A DNA stretch of 64,000 nucleotides. It comes from Mycobacterium sp. 852002-51961_SCH5331710 (lineage in GTDB: Bacteria > Actinomycetota > Actinomycetes > Mycobacteriales > Mycobacteriaceae). The stretch spans positions 17,484 to 81,483 of the forward strand of contig NZ_LZSQ01000066.1 in the NCBI RefSeq assembly GCF_001665535.1, written 5' to 3'. Positions within the stretch are counted from its first letter, which is position 1. Each line of letters begins with the position of its first letter. Positions 57,285 through 64,000 of the stretch are shown here, piece by piece. Under the pieces are notes generated by a model that had not been told where the DNA came from, ran no database searches, and was given only the letters and a program-made list of their open reading frames with translations. A program made the translations under genes and the position numbers.

Positions 57285-58715
57285 ATGGCCGGTTCGGGCA
57301 AAAGGTGGACTCGGTTGGCGACGGGCGTGGCCGCCGCGGGGGTCGCGACCTGTGTCGTCGGCCTCGCGGCCACCCAGCCGGCCTCGATCTCCTCGGCGAT
57401 GGTGGACCTGACCGCCCTCATCGTCGTGGGCAGCTCGACGAACCCGACCGGGGCGGGTGTGGCGGACTTCTTCGGCGGAAAGTTCAACAACCCGACGTAC
57501 ACCGGTGTCGACGGGAAGAACGTCGTCTACGTCGACTTCCGCACCGGTCCGGCCGGCATCGAGCAGGCCCTCAGCGACCACGCCGGCGAACAGAACGCCG
57601 TGCTGGCGTCCGGCTGGGGCGCGGCGAACGCCAGTTTGCTGCTCCTACGGAATCGGACGGATCTGGGAGACACCGTCTTCATCCTCGACAACGATGTCGC
57701 GCGTCCCGACGGCGGCTTCGGCACCCGGTATCCGTGGTTCGCGCTGATCGGCGTGAACCCCATCCCAACCCCGAGCGACGTACCCGCGTTGCGCGTCGTC
57801 AACACCGGCTATGAGTACGACTACAACTCCAATGCCCCGGCGGACGTGCTGAACCCCGTCGCGGCGGTCAACTCTCTGGTCGGCTACCTCTACACCCGGC
57901 TGAACCAGTCCGAGCGCGAGCTCCCGGTCGACGCCGAGGGCAAGCCCACCGTCCACTGCGACGCCAACACCTGCGCGATCCTCGCAACCGGCGATGTCCT
58001 CGACTGTCCTGACACGCAGTGCAGCGCTCCCCCCGGCGACAGGATCACGGCCTACGTCACCGAGCGGGACAACACCACCTACGTCACGTACACCGCAGAA
58101 GAGCTTCCGCTGACCCGGCTGATCCGCGACGTCTTCGGCGATCAGCTCGCCGAGCTCACCGGGCCGGTGCTGAAGCTGGCCGTCGACTCGGCCTACTACG
58201 GCGGCAACCCGATCCCCCGCGATCCGAGCGCCTACCGCCCGGCACGGATCGCTCCCCCGCCCGACGAATTGTTGGCCACGGCGGTGAAGGTCCCCGGCGC
58301 GATTCTGCAGGGCCTGTCGGCGGCGTCCGCGCCGCGCCCGACGACGCAGCCGGAAACGGCGGTCGAGCAGGAGGCAACGGTCGACCCGGAGCCGACGGTC
58401 GAACCGGAGACGACGCAACGTCGGACCGACACCACACGGCTGGCCATGGCAGAGCCGGCTCGACGGCCCGGGGCCGATGACCCGGAGATCGCGCAGAAGC
58501 GCCGACCGCAGCTGAACGTGCTGCGCGACAGCGTGAGAGCCCTGCCCGGCAAGCTCCGTGACGGATTCGGCCCGAAACGCGTTCAGCGGCAAGATGATTC
58601 CGCCACCGAAGGCCCGCAGCTCGGCACCCCAGACGTTTCCGGAAACGACACCACGGGCGGCAACGCCGGCACACCCGGCGACGGCGCGAAGGCGGGGGCC
58701 GACGCCGCCGCCTGA
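57285..58715 (+). CDS. Secreted PE-PPE-domain (alpha/beta-hydrolase-like) protein with Pro/Glu-rich tail
   Basis: A 476-residue exported protein. Signal/anchor region GVAAAGVATCVVGLAATQPA with likely cleavage about residue 35. The next 300 residues follow the PE-PPE (PF08237) pattern of mycobacterial serine-hydrolase-like proteins: LIVVGSSTNPTGAGVADFFG, the GxSxG position changed to ASGWGAANASLLLL, and PWFALIGVNPIPTPSD, then TGYEYDYNSNAPADVLNPVAAVNSLVGYLYT. The tail is low-complexity: TQPETAVEQEATVDPEPT repeats, then Gly/Asp-rich residues to the end. It does not carry a PE or PPE leader. ATG 57285 has GGGAGGACGAGGG before it. Hydrolase activity is uncertain. Confidence 0.8.
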   Translation: MAGSGKRWTRLATGVAAAGVATCVVGLAATQPASISSAMVDLTALIVVGSSTNPTGAGVADFFGGKFNNPTYTGVDGKNVVYVDFRTGPAGIEQALSDHAGEQNAVLASGWGAANASLLLLRNRTDLGDTVFILDNDVARPDGGFGTRYPWFALIGVNPIPTPSDVPALRVVNTGYEYDYNSNAPADVLNPVAAVNSLVGYLYTRLNQSERELPVDAEGKPTVHCDANTCAILATGDVLDCPDTQCSAPPGDRITAYVTERDNTTYVTYTAEELPLTRLIRDVFGDQLAELTGPVLKLAVDSAYYGGNPIPRDPSAYRPARIAPPPDELLATAVKVPGAILQGLSAASAPRPTTQPETAVEQEATVDPEPTVEPETTQRRTDTTRLAMAEPARRPGADDPEIAQKRRPQLNVLRDSVRALPGKLRDGFGPKRVQRQDDSATEGPQLGTPDVSGNDTTGGNAGTPGDGAKAGADAAA

Positions 58716-58782
58716 CCGCCTCCGGTTCACCGGTCGAGCGATATCTGCCTGGCGGCAGCGCCCGGTCGATAGACTCAGCGGC

Positions 58783-59163
58783 GTGAACTCGAGGCGCGGG
58801 ATCGCCGCCGCCGTATCGGCAGGCGCGATGGCCTTCGCGCTCGCCCTGCCTGCGCATGCCGCGCCGCCGCCCAGCTACGGCAGCAACGGCGTCTTCAACG
58901 TCACCACGAACCCCCGACCGGGCTGGACCACGGCCTCGATCGAGCCCGGGCGGTACCGGGTGGACCAGGCGCCCAGCATGTTTCCGTACCAGAGCGCACC
59001 GGGCTTCTGGTACCGCTGCCATGACTTCCCTTGCAGCCCTAGCTATCCGGGAAACCTGATCGCCTCGGGCGGCGCGATTCGCGACGTCCCGACCTTCGTC
59101 GACGTCCTGCCCAGCGATGTCGCGGTGGCACTGCACAACGTCACGCTGACCGTCGCCCCCTGA
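58783..59163 (+). CDS. Small secreted mycobacterial protein
   Basis: A 126-residue protein with a signal peptide (RRGIAAAVSAGAMAFALALPAHA, cleavage after AHA at about residue 26) and a mature domain of about 100 residues: GSNGVFNVTTNPRPGWTTAS, IEPGRYRVDQAPSMFPYQSA, FWYRCHDFPCSPSYPGNLIA with two Cys likely bonded, and a final beta-strand VAVALHNVTLTVAP. Similar small beta-rich exported proteins are widespread in mycobacteria, with unknown role. GTG start at 58783. 20 bp before the enoyl-CoA hydratase gene. Confidence 0.78.
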   Translation: MNSRRGIAAAVSAGAMAFALALPAHAAPPPSYGSNGVFNVTTNPRPGWTTASIEPGRYRVDQAPSMFPYQSAPGFWYRCHDFPCSPSYPGNLIASGGAIRDVPTFVDVLPSDVAVALHNVTLTVAP

Positions 59164-59183
59164 CGGGTCACTAGGCTGAGCCG

Positions 59184-59936
59184 GTGACTGATCCGGTACT
59201 GATCCACATCGAAGACCGCGTCGCGGTCCTCACCGTCAACGACCCCGAGCGCCGAAACGCGGTGACGTTCGAGATCTCCACCGCACTGCGCGAAGCCGTC
59301 GACGCCGCCGAGGCCGATCCGGATGTGCACGCGGTCATCGTCACCGGCGCGGGCAAGGCGTTCTGTGCGGGCGCCGACCTGAGCGCGCTCGGCACGGCGA
59401 CCGAGGACGGACTGCGCAAGATCTACGACGGTTTCCTCGCCGTCGCCAACTGCGCGCTGCCGACCATCGCCGCGGTGAACGGCGCCGCCGTCGGCGCCGG
59501 GGTGAACCTGGCGCTGGCGGCCGACGTGCGTATCGCCGGGCCCTCCGCGCTGTTCGACCCCCGCTTCCAGAAGTTGGGCATCCACCCCGGCGGAGGAGCG
59601 ACCTGGATGCTGCAGCGCGCGATCGGTCCGCAGGCCGCCCGCGCGTCACTGCTGTTCGGCAAGCGCTTCGACGCCGAGGCCGCCGTCCGGTACGGCCTGG
59701 CGCTCGAGGTCGCCGACGATCCCGTAGCCGCGGCGAGGGAACTGGCCAAGGGCCCGGCGGGAGCACCGCGCGAGGTGGTGCTCGCGACCAAGGCGTCGAT
59801 GCGGGCGACGGCCAACCCCGGCGTCGTCGACGTCGACCAACACCGCATCGCGGTCGACACCGAACTCGGCCCGCAGGCCACCTCGATCCGCTCCCCCGAG
59901 TTCGCCGAACGGCTCGCCGCGGCGCGGCGCCGATGA
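59184..59936 (+). CDS. Enoyl-CoA hydratase/isomerase family protein (EchA14 type)
   Basis: A 250-residue crotonase-fold enzyme, probably in fatty-acid beta-oxidation. Conserved elements: [20 protein letters not shown] (oxyanion-hole and CoA-binding loop), [26 protein letters not shown] and [20 protein letters not shown], where the second catalytic Glu of classical hydratases is replaced by His-Pro, so the reaction may differ from simple hydration. GTG start at 59184. The position corresponds to Rv2486 (echA14). Its stop is one base from the convergent YchJ-type gene. Confidence 0.9.
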   Translation: MTDPVLIHIEDRVAVLTVNDPERRNAVTFEISTALREAVDAAEADPDVHAVIVTGAGKAFCAGADLSALGTATEDGLRKIYDGFLAVANCALPTIAAVNGAAVGAGVNLALAADVRIAGPSALFDPRFQKLGIHPGGGATWMLQRAIGPQAARASLLFGKRFDAEAAVRYGLALEVADDPVAAARELAKGPAGAPREVVLATKASMRATANPGVVDVDQHRIAVDTELGPQATSIRSPEFAERLAAARRR

Positions 59937-59937
59937 C

Positions 59938-60318
59938 TCAGACGCGGTCGACGTAGAACCAGCGTCCCGCTCGGCGTTCGAATCGGCTGCGCTCGTCCAT
60001 CGCGCCCGGCCGCCCCGCCCGAAGGTAGCGGGCCGTGAATTCGACCTCACCGTGGTCGTCGGTCTCGCTGCCGGCCACCACGTCGCTGATGACGAGCCCG
60101 GTCCAAATCACCTCGTCATCGAGCGTGACGTCGGACGGCCGTGTGCGCGGATGCCACGTCGCGAACAAATAGTCCCCAACACCCTTTGCGAAGGCGGAGT
60201 AGCGCGACCGCATCAGCTCCTCGGCGGTGGCGGCGACGCGCGCGCCGTCGTGCAGGGGTTCGCAGCACGCGGCGTAAACGTCTCCGCTACCGCACGGGCA
60301 TGAATCCTTCTGCGCCAT
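59938..60318 (-). CDS. YchJ-family protein with SEC-C zinc motif
   Basis: A 126-residue protein. The N-terminus CPCGSGDVYAACCEPLHDG is the SEC-C metal-binding motif (CxCxGs-x8-CC), and the rest is the YchJ NTF2-like domain: EELMRSRYSAFAKGVGDYLFATWHPRTRP, then VEFTARYLRAGRPGAMDERSRFERRAGRWFYVDR. Family function is unknown. ATG 60318 (MAQKDS); the longer frame upstream would extend towards bkdC. Convergent with the enoyl-CoA hydratase gene and 14 bp from the end of bkdC, in whose direction it reads. Confidence 0.87.
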   Translation of the reverse strand: MAQKDSCPCGSGDVYAACCEPLHDGARVAATAEELMRSRYSAFAKGVGDYLFATWHPRTRPSDVTLDDEVIWTGLVISDVVAGSETDDHGEVEFTARYLRAGRPGAMDERSRFERRAGRWFYVDRV

Positions 60319-60332
60319 GGCCGGATCGTGCA

Positions 60333-61508
60333 CTACAGGTCGAGCAGCGCCGTGTCCGGCGCTTCGATCAGGTCGCGAAGTTCGCACATGAACGCCGCCA
60401 CCTGCGCACCGTCGGCGATCCGGTGGTCGAACGCGCAGGTGAGGTTCATCGTCGGCCGTGCCACCACCGCGTCGTCGACGACCACCGCGCGCGGTTTGAG
60501 CGAACCGATGCCGAGGATGGCGGCTTCGGGGTAGTTGATCACCGGCACTCCGTCGTCGAGGCCGAGCGCACCGAAGTTCGACACGGTGAACGTCGAGCCC
60601 TGCAGCTCGGTCGGTTTGAGCGTGCCCGCCCGCGCACCGCCGATCAGCCGCGCCACCTCGTCGGCGAGCTGCCGGGTGGTCTTGAGGTGGGCATCGCTGA
60701 CGACGGGAACCAGCAGGCCTCGCGGTGCCGCCACCCCGAAGCCGAGGTGCACGGCCGAATGCAGGTGGATCTGCGCGCCTTCGGTGGTCTCCACCCAGGT
60801 GGCGTTGAGGGTGGGGTGATGTCGCAGCGCGATGGTCAGCAGGCGCAGCGTGAGCACGAACGGCGTGATCGGCGCCTCGTCGCCTGCGCGGACGCGAAGC
60901 CGGTCCCGCAGCCGCAGCAGGTTCGTACCGTCCACCTGCACGGCGGTGTGCGCATCGGGAATCTGCTTGCGCGACATCGTCATACGACGCGCCATCTCGG
61001 CCTGGACTCCACTGACCGTCACCATGTCGGGGCTAGGCGCGGATCTGCCCGCCGCGGCGAGTACGTCCTCGCGGGTGACCACACCGTCGGGTCCCGAACC
61101 GGTCAGTGCCGCCAGGTCCACGTTCAGTTCGGCGGCGAGCTTGCGCACCGCAGGCTTGGCGCGGGCACGGTGCGGCGGCGGTGTGGTCGTTCGCCTGCTC
61201 TGGTCCATTGCGTCATCGGCGCCGTATCCGACAAGCACGGGCTTGCGCTTCTGGACGGGCTTTTCGGCGTCGGTCGCGATGCGCACCAGCGTCGCGCCGA
61301 CGGGTAGCGTCTCGCCTTCGTGGCCACCCAGTTCGACCACACGGCCCGCGTACGGACTAGGGATCTCGACCTCGGCCTTGTTGGTCTCCACTGTGCACAG
61401 CGTCTGATTGAGTTCGACCTCGTCGCCGACCGCGACGCTCCACGCGGTGATCGTCGCGTCCTCGAGACCCTCGCCGAGATCGGGGACCAGAAAGTCCATC
61501 ACCGTCAT
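60333..61508 (-). CDS. bkdC: Branched-chain acyl dehydrogenase complex, E2 dihydrolipoyl acyltransferase
   Basis: A 391-residue E2 core. The lipoyl domain carries the lipoylated Lys44 ([18 protein letters not shown]). A peripheral-subunit-binding domain ([28 protein letters not shown]) lies near residues 117-150, and the catalytic domain has [13 protein letters not shown] and [10 protein letters not shown] near the end. It transfers the branched acyl group to CoA. The start ATG (61506-61508) overlaps the bkdB stop by four bases. Orthologue of Rv2495c. Confidence 0.96.
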   Translation of the reverse strand: MTVMDFLVPDLGEGLEDATITAWSVAVGDEVELNQTLCTVETNKAEVEIPSPYAGRVVELGGHEGETLPVGATLVRIATDAEKPVQKRKPVLVGYGADDAMDQSRRTTTPPPHRARAKPAVRKLAAELNVDLAALTGSGPDGVVTREDVLAAAGRSAPSPDMVTVSGVQAEMARRMTMSRKQIPDAHTAVQVDGTNLLRLRDRLRVRAGDEAPITPFVLTLRLLTIALRHHPTLNATWVETTEGAQIHLHSAVHLGFGVAAPRGLLVPVVSDAHLKTTRQLADEVARLIGGARAGTLKPTELQGSTFTVSNFGALGLDDGVPVINYPEAAILGIGSLKPRAVVVDDAVVARPTMNLTCAFDHRIADGAQVAAFMCELRDLIEAPDTALLDL

Positions 61509-62572
61509 GGCTGCTCCAAGGTGCGTTCGATGCAATCGAGCAGCCGGTCGACCCCCGGCAGCCACAGCTTCTCCAGCCGCGCAGGCGGATAGGGCGTGTC
61601 GAATCCGGTCGCCCGCAACACCGGCGCCTCGAGGTCGTAGAACAACTCCTCCGAAATGCGTGCCGCCAGTTCGGCGCCGAAACCCAGTGTGCGCGGCCCC
61701 TCGTGCATCACGACGACCCGGCCGGTGCGCCGCACCGACTCCGAAACCGCCTCGAAGTCCAGCGGATTGAGCGTGCGCAGGTCGAGAACCTCGACGCTCC
61801 AGCCGTGGCGCTCTGTCGCGACATCCGCGGCGCCCAGCGCGGTGGCCACCAGCGGGCCGTAGGTCACCACGGTGACGTCGGTGCCGACGCGGCGGGTCGC
61901 CGCCCGCCCCAGCGGCAGCCCCGGAGCCGAGGTGTCGACGGGCTCGCGGGTCCAGTATCGGCGCTTGGGCTCGAGATAGATGACGGGGTCACGGCTGGTG
62001 ATCGCGTGCCGCAGCAGCCAATACGCATCCGAGGGTGTCGAGGGCACCACCACCTTCAGCCCCGCGGTGTGCAGCCAATAGGTTTCGGTCGACTCCGAGT
62101 GGTGTTCGACCGCGCCGATCCCGCCGAACGACGGGATGCGGATCGTCACCGGCATGTCGACGTCACCGCGCGTACGCATCCGGTACTTCGCCAGATGGCT
62201 GACGATCTGGTCGAAGGCCGGTGCTGCGAACCCGTCGAACTGGATCTCGGGTACGGGGACGAAGCCGCGCAGGGCCATTCCGATCGCAATCCCGACGATT
62301 GCCGACTCGGCCAGTGGCGTGTCGAAACACCGAGCGGCACCGAAGGTTTCGGCCAGTCCCTCGGTGACACGGAAGACGCCGCCGAGCGTCGCGACGTCCT
62401 CACCGAACACCAGCACCCGCTCGTCGGAGGCCATCGCGTCGTGCAGGGCGCGGTTGATGGCCTGTGCCATGGTCAGGGTCGGCGCATCGGTCACCGCGGG
62501 CAGCGAGGTCAGCAGACGCTCGGGAGGTTCGTCCTCGCCGAACATCGGTGGCCGTTCGATGATCTGCGTCAT
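61505..62572 (-). CDS. bkdB: Branched-chain acyl dehydrogenase complex, E1 beta subunit
   Basis: A 355-residue E1 beta subunit. Motifs: [40 protein letters not shown] at the cofactor face, [39 protein letters not shown], and [17 protein letters not shown] in the C-terminal domain. It pairs with BkdA for thiamine-dependent decarboxylation of 2-oxo acids from Val, Leu and Ile. ATG 62572 ([14 protein letters not shown]) is one base after the bkdA stop. The frame is open much further upstream, but that is antisense-free overlap with bkdA. Orthologue of Rv2496c. Confidence 0.96.
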   Translation of the reverse strand: MTQIIERPPMFGEDEPPERLLTSLPAVTDAPTLTMAQAINRALHDAMASDERVLVFGEDVATLGGVFRVTEGLAETFGAARCFDTPLAESAIVGIAIGMALRGFVPVPEIQFDGFAAPAFDQIVSHLAKYRMRTRGDVDMPVTIRIPSFGGIGAVEHHSESTETYWLHTAGLKVVVPSTPSDAYWLLRHAITSRDPVIYLEPKRRYWTREPVDTSAPGLPLGRAATRRVGTDVTVVTYGPLVATALGAADVATERHGWSVEVLDLRTLNPLDFEAVSESVRRTGRVVVMHEGPRTLGFGAELAARISEELFYDLEAPVLRATGFDTPYPPARLEKLWLPGVDRLLDCIERTLEQP

Positions 62573-62573
62573 G

Positions 62574-63674
62574 TCACACCTCCTTCGCGAGTTCGGCGGC
62601 GAGTTGGTCGCGTTGGGCCGCGAGATCGGGCGTGATGTCGGCATAGACCGCGTCGAACATCTCGGTGACGTCGTAGTCCTCGTCGCCGACGACCGCGTCG
62701 CGCAGTTCGGCTCGCAGCCGTACCGACCTCGCCTTGACCCGTTCCTCGAGCCGGTCGCTCCACACCCCCACCGACTGCAGATAGGTGCGGTAGCGCGCGA
62801 TCGGGTCGCGTGCCGCCCACTCCTGCACCTCGGCCGGGCTGCGGTAGCGGTTCGGGTCGTCGGAGGTGGTGTGCGGACCCATCCGGTAAGTGATCGCCTC
62901 GATGAGTGTCGGACCGCCACCCTCGCGGGCCCGGCGCGCGGCTTCGGCGGTGACCGCGAAGCACGCGAGCACGTCGTTGCCGTCGACGCGGATCCCCGGC
63001 ATCCCGTAGCCGGTGGCGCGGTGCGCGATGGACGGCCCGGCCATCTGCTGCCGGACCGGCACCGAGATCGCCCACTGGTTGTTCTGGACGAAGAACACGC
63101 ACGGCGCCTTGTAGACGGCGGCGAAGTTCAGCGCCTCGTGCACGTCACCCTCGCTGGTGGCGCCGTCGCCGATGAATGCCAGCGTCACCGACTCCTCGCC
63201 CAACCGCTGAGCGGCCATGGCCGCCCCGACCGCGTGCAGTCCGTGGGTGCCGATCGGGATGGCGATCGGCGCGACGCATTTCTCGGTAAAGCCCAGCCCG
63301 CCGTGCCATTTCCCGCGCCATACCGCGGCGATCTGCGCGGGCGTGATGCCGCGTAACAGGAAGGCGCCGATCTCGCGGTACTGCGGGAACAGCCAGTCGG
63401 TCTTGCGCAGGCATGCCGCGGCACCGATCTGGGCGGCCTCCTGGCCGTGGCAGGACGCGAACAGCGCCAACTCACCCTGTCGCTGCAGGTTGACGAACTC
63501 GCCGTCGAGGTCGCGGGTGACGACCATGGCCTCGTGGAGCCAGGCCAGCGTCTCGGGGGGAAGATCTCGGCGGTACCGGGATTCGGGGGTCGGCGTCCCG
63601 TCCGGGGCGACCAGTGAAACGGGCTCCATCTCGACGTCGAACGACTCGAGGGGTGCCGAAACGGTCCCTGCCAT
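62574..63674 (-). CDS. bkdA: Branched-chain acyl dehydrogenase complex, E1 alpha subunit
   Basis: A 366-residue thiamine-diphosphate subunit. The ThDP motif is AFIGDGATSEGDVHEALNFAAVYKAPCVFFVQNNQWAI (GDG to NN). Other blocks are LFASCHGQEAAQIGAAA, QYREIGAFLLRGI, and HTTSDDPNRYRS at the phosphorylation-loop position. The ATG at 63674 has a strong GGAGGCGG site. First gene of bkdA-bkdB-bkdC, followed by bkdB after one base. Supplies branched acyl-CoA for energy and for lipid precursors. Orthologue of Rv2497c (367 residues). Confidence 0.96.
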   Translation of the reverse strand: MAGTVSAPLESFDVEMEPVSLVAPDGTPTPESRYRRDLPPETLAWLHEAMVVTRDLDGEFVNLQRQGELALFASCHGQEAAQIGAAACLRKTDWLFPQYREIGAFLLRGITPAQIAAVWRGKWHGGLGFTEKCVAPIAIPIGTHGLHAVGAAMAAQRLGEESVTLAFIGDGATSEGDVHEALNFAAVYKAPCVFFVQNNQWAISVPVRQQMAGPSIAHRATGYGMPGIRVDGNDVLACFAVTAEAARRAREGGGPTLIEAITYRMGPHTTSDDPNRYRSPAEVQEWAARDPIARYRTYLQSVGVWSDRLEERVKARSVRLRAELRDAVVGDEDYDVTEMFDAVYADITPDLAAQRDQLAAELAKEV

Positions 63675-63774
63675 ACCGCCTCCTAAGGCCACTGACGGCG
63701 GATCGCGCCGTCAGGCGACTGAGGTGCTCAGCACGGAGGCGGGTAGAGCAGAACCTCTGGTCGGAGGCTGCCGG

Positions 63775-64000
63775 CTAGTCGCCGGGGTGGGGCGCTAGCT
63801 GGACGATGCGCTCTGCTCGCCGCAGTACTGGGGCATCCACCATTATGCCTTCGAACTGGAAGACGCCTCGGGCTTCGCGGGCCGCGTCGAGCACGTGTCG
63901 CGCCCATTGCACCTGTTCGGGTGTCGGGGCATAGCCCTCCCGGATCACCGCGACCTGGGACGGATGGATCGCGACCTTGACGTCGAAGCCGACCACCGCC
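63775..64000 (-). CDS. CitE-like CoA lyase (Rv2498c type), C-terminal part, runs off the right edge
   Basis: The last 74 codons of a HpcH/HpaI aldolase-family enzyme. Visible: VVGFDVKVAIHPSQVAVIREGYAPTPEQVQWA, the IHPxQ block typical of CitE/malyl-CoA lyases, then VDAPVLRRAERIV at the C-terminus. Rv2498c, its positional orthologue next to bkdA, is a stereospecific lyase of beta-hydroxyacyl-CoA thioesters in leucine catabolism, which suits its place beside bkdABC. The N-terminal catalytic Arg and metal site are outside the window. A gap of 100 bp separates it from bkdA. Confidence 0.9.
   Translation of the reverse strand, partial: AVVGFDVKVAIHPSQVAVIREGYAPTPEQVQWARHVLDAAREARGVFQFEGIMVDAPVLRRAERIVQLAPHPGD

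Noticed and set aside
58558..58782. N-terminal extension of the small secreted protein at 58783
   Set aside because: It would run through the end of the PE-PPE gene and hide the signal peptide; GTG 58783 gives a clean signal sequence.

Overview
This window is chromosomal DNA from a high-GC actinobacterium, almost certainly a rapidly growing Mycobacterium (Mycolicibacterium type). The evidence is gene content and order. From the left edge to the right edge the window follows, gene for gene with insertions, the M. tuberculosis stretch Rv2448c (valS) to Rv2498c (a citE-like lyase), as I recall that map: valS, Rv2449c, rpfE, mobA, korB/korA, Rv2456c, clpX, clpP2/clpP1, tig, nei, rpiB, Rv2466c, pepN, Rv2468c/Rv2468A, Rv2469c, glbO, aglA, Rv2474c, Rv2475c, gdh, Rv2477c, the second ssb, plsB2, plsC, a wax synthase, echA14, bkdC/bkdB/bkdA and Rv2498c. 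A mycothiol-dependent nitroreductase, resuscitation-promoting factors and a DUF732 protein fit the same genus. No species is claimed.

Layout. 0-7 kb: valS and an Rv2449c-like reductase, then an inserted block (S9 peptidase; divergent HxlR regulator with thioesterase, flavin monooxygenase and VOC protein). 7-9 kb: two tandem Rpf genes, each with a GTGA-N6-TCAC (Crp-like) palindrome upstream; the second follows a roughly 1-kb gene-free region full of hairpins. 9-15 kb: mobA-korB-korA, fdhD and an MHS-type MFS transporter. 15-20 kb: protein quality control (clpX, a small secreted protein, clpP2-clpP1, tig) with a ClgR-like box before clpP1. 20-28 kb: a non-syntenic accessory region beside tRNA-Pro and tRNA-Gly. 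It holds a decayed MASE1/SpoIIE phosphatase gene, a cis-prenyltransferase-like gene, an FAD oxidoreductase, a polyprenyl glycosylphosphotransferase, a GAF protein and a DUF1542-like membrane protein.

28-47 kb returns to the conserved backbone: antiporter, nei-rpiB, the SigH-type Rv2466c promoter, pepN, glbO-aglA, the large NAD-glutamate dehydrogenase, EttA and a second SSB. 47.4-50.6 kb is another inserted stretch. It holds a DUF559-type nuclease-fold gene bracketed by two inverted copies of a 60-bp palindromic element, and a CopD/CtaG membrane protein. 50.7-56.2 kb is a lipid-synthesis operon (plsB2, plsC fused to a HAD domain, wax ester synthase) with 4-bp overlaps. 56-60 kb has tRNA-Arg, a thioesterase, two secreted proteins, an enoyl-CoA hydratase and a YchJ-type protein. 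The right end carries the branched-chain acyl dehydrogenase operon bkdABC and part of a CitE-like lyase.

The strongest candidates for something undescribed are the DUF559 cassette with its paired hairpin elements (47575-48594), the structured leader of the second rpf gene (7946-8353), and the tRNA-adjacent prenyl/glycan cluster with its nested inverted repeat just before a TTG start (22619-22654).
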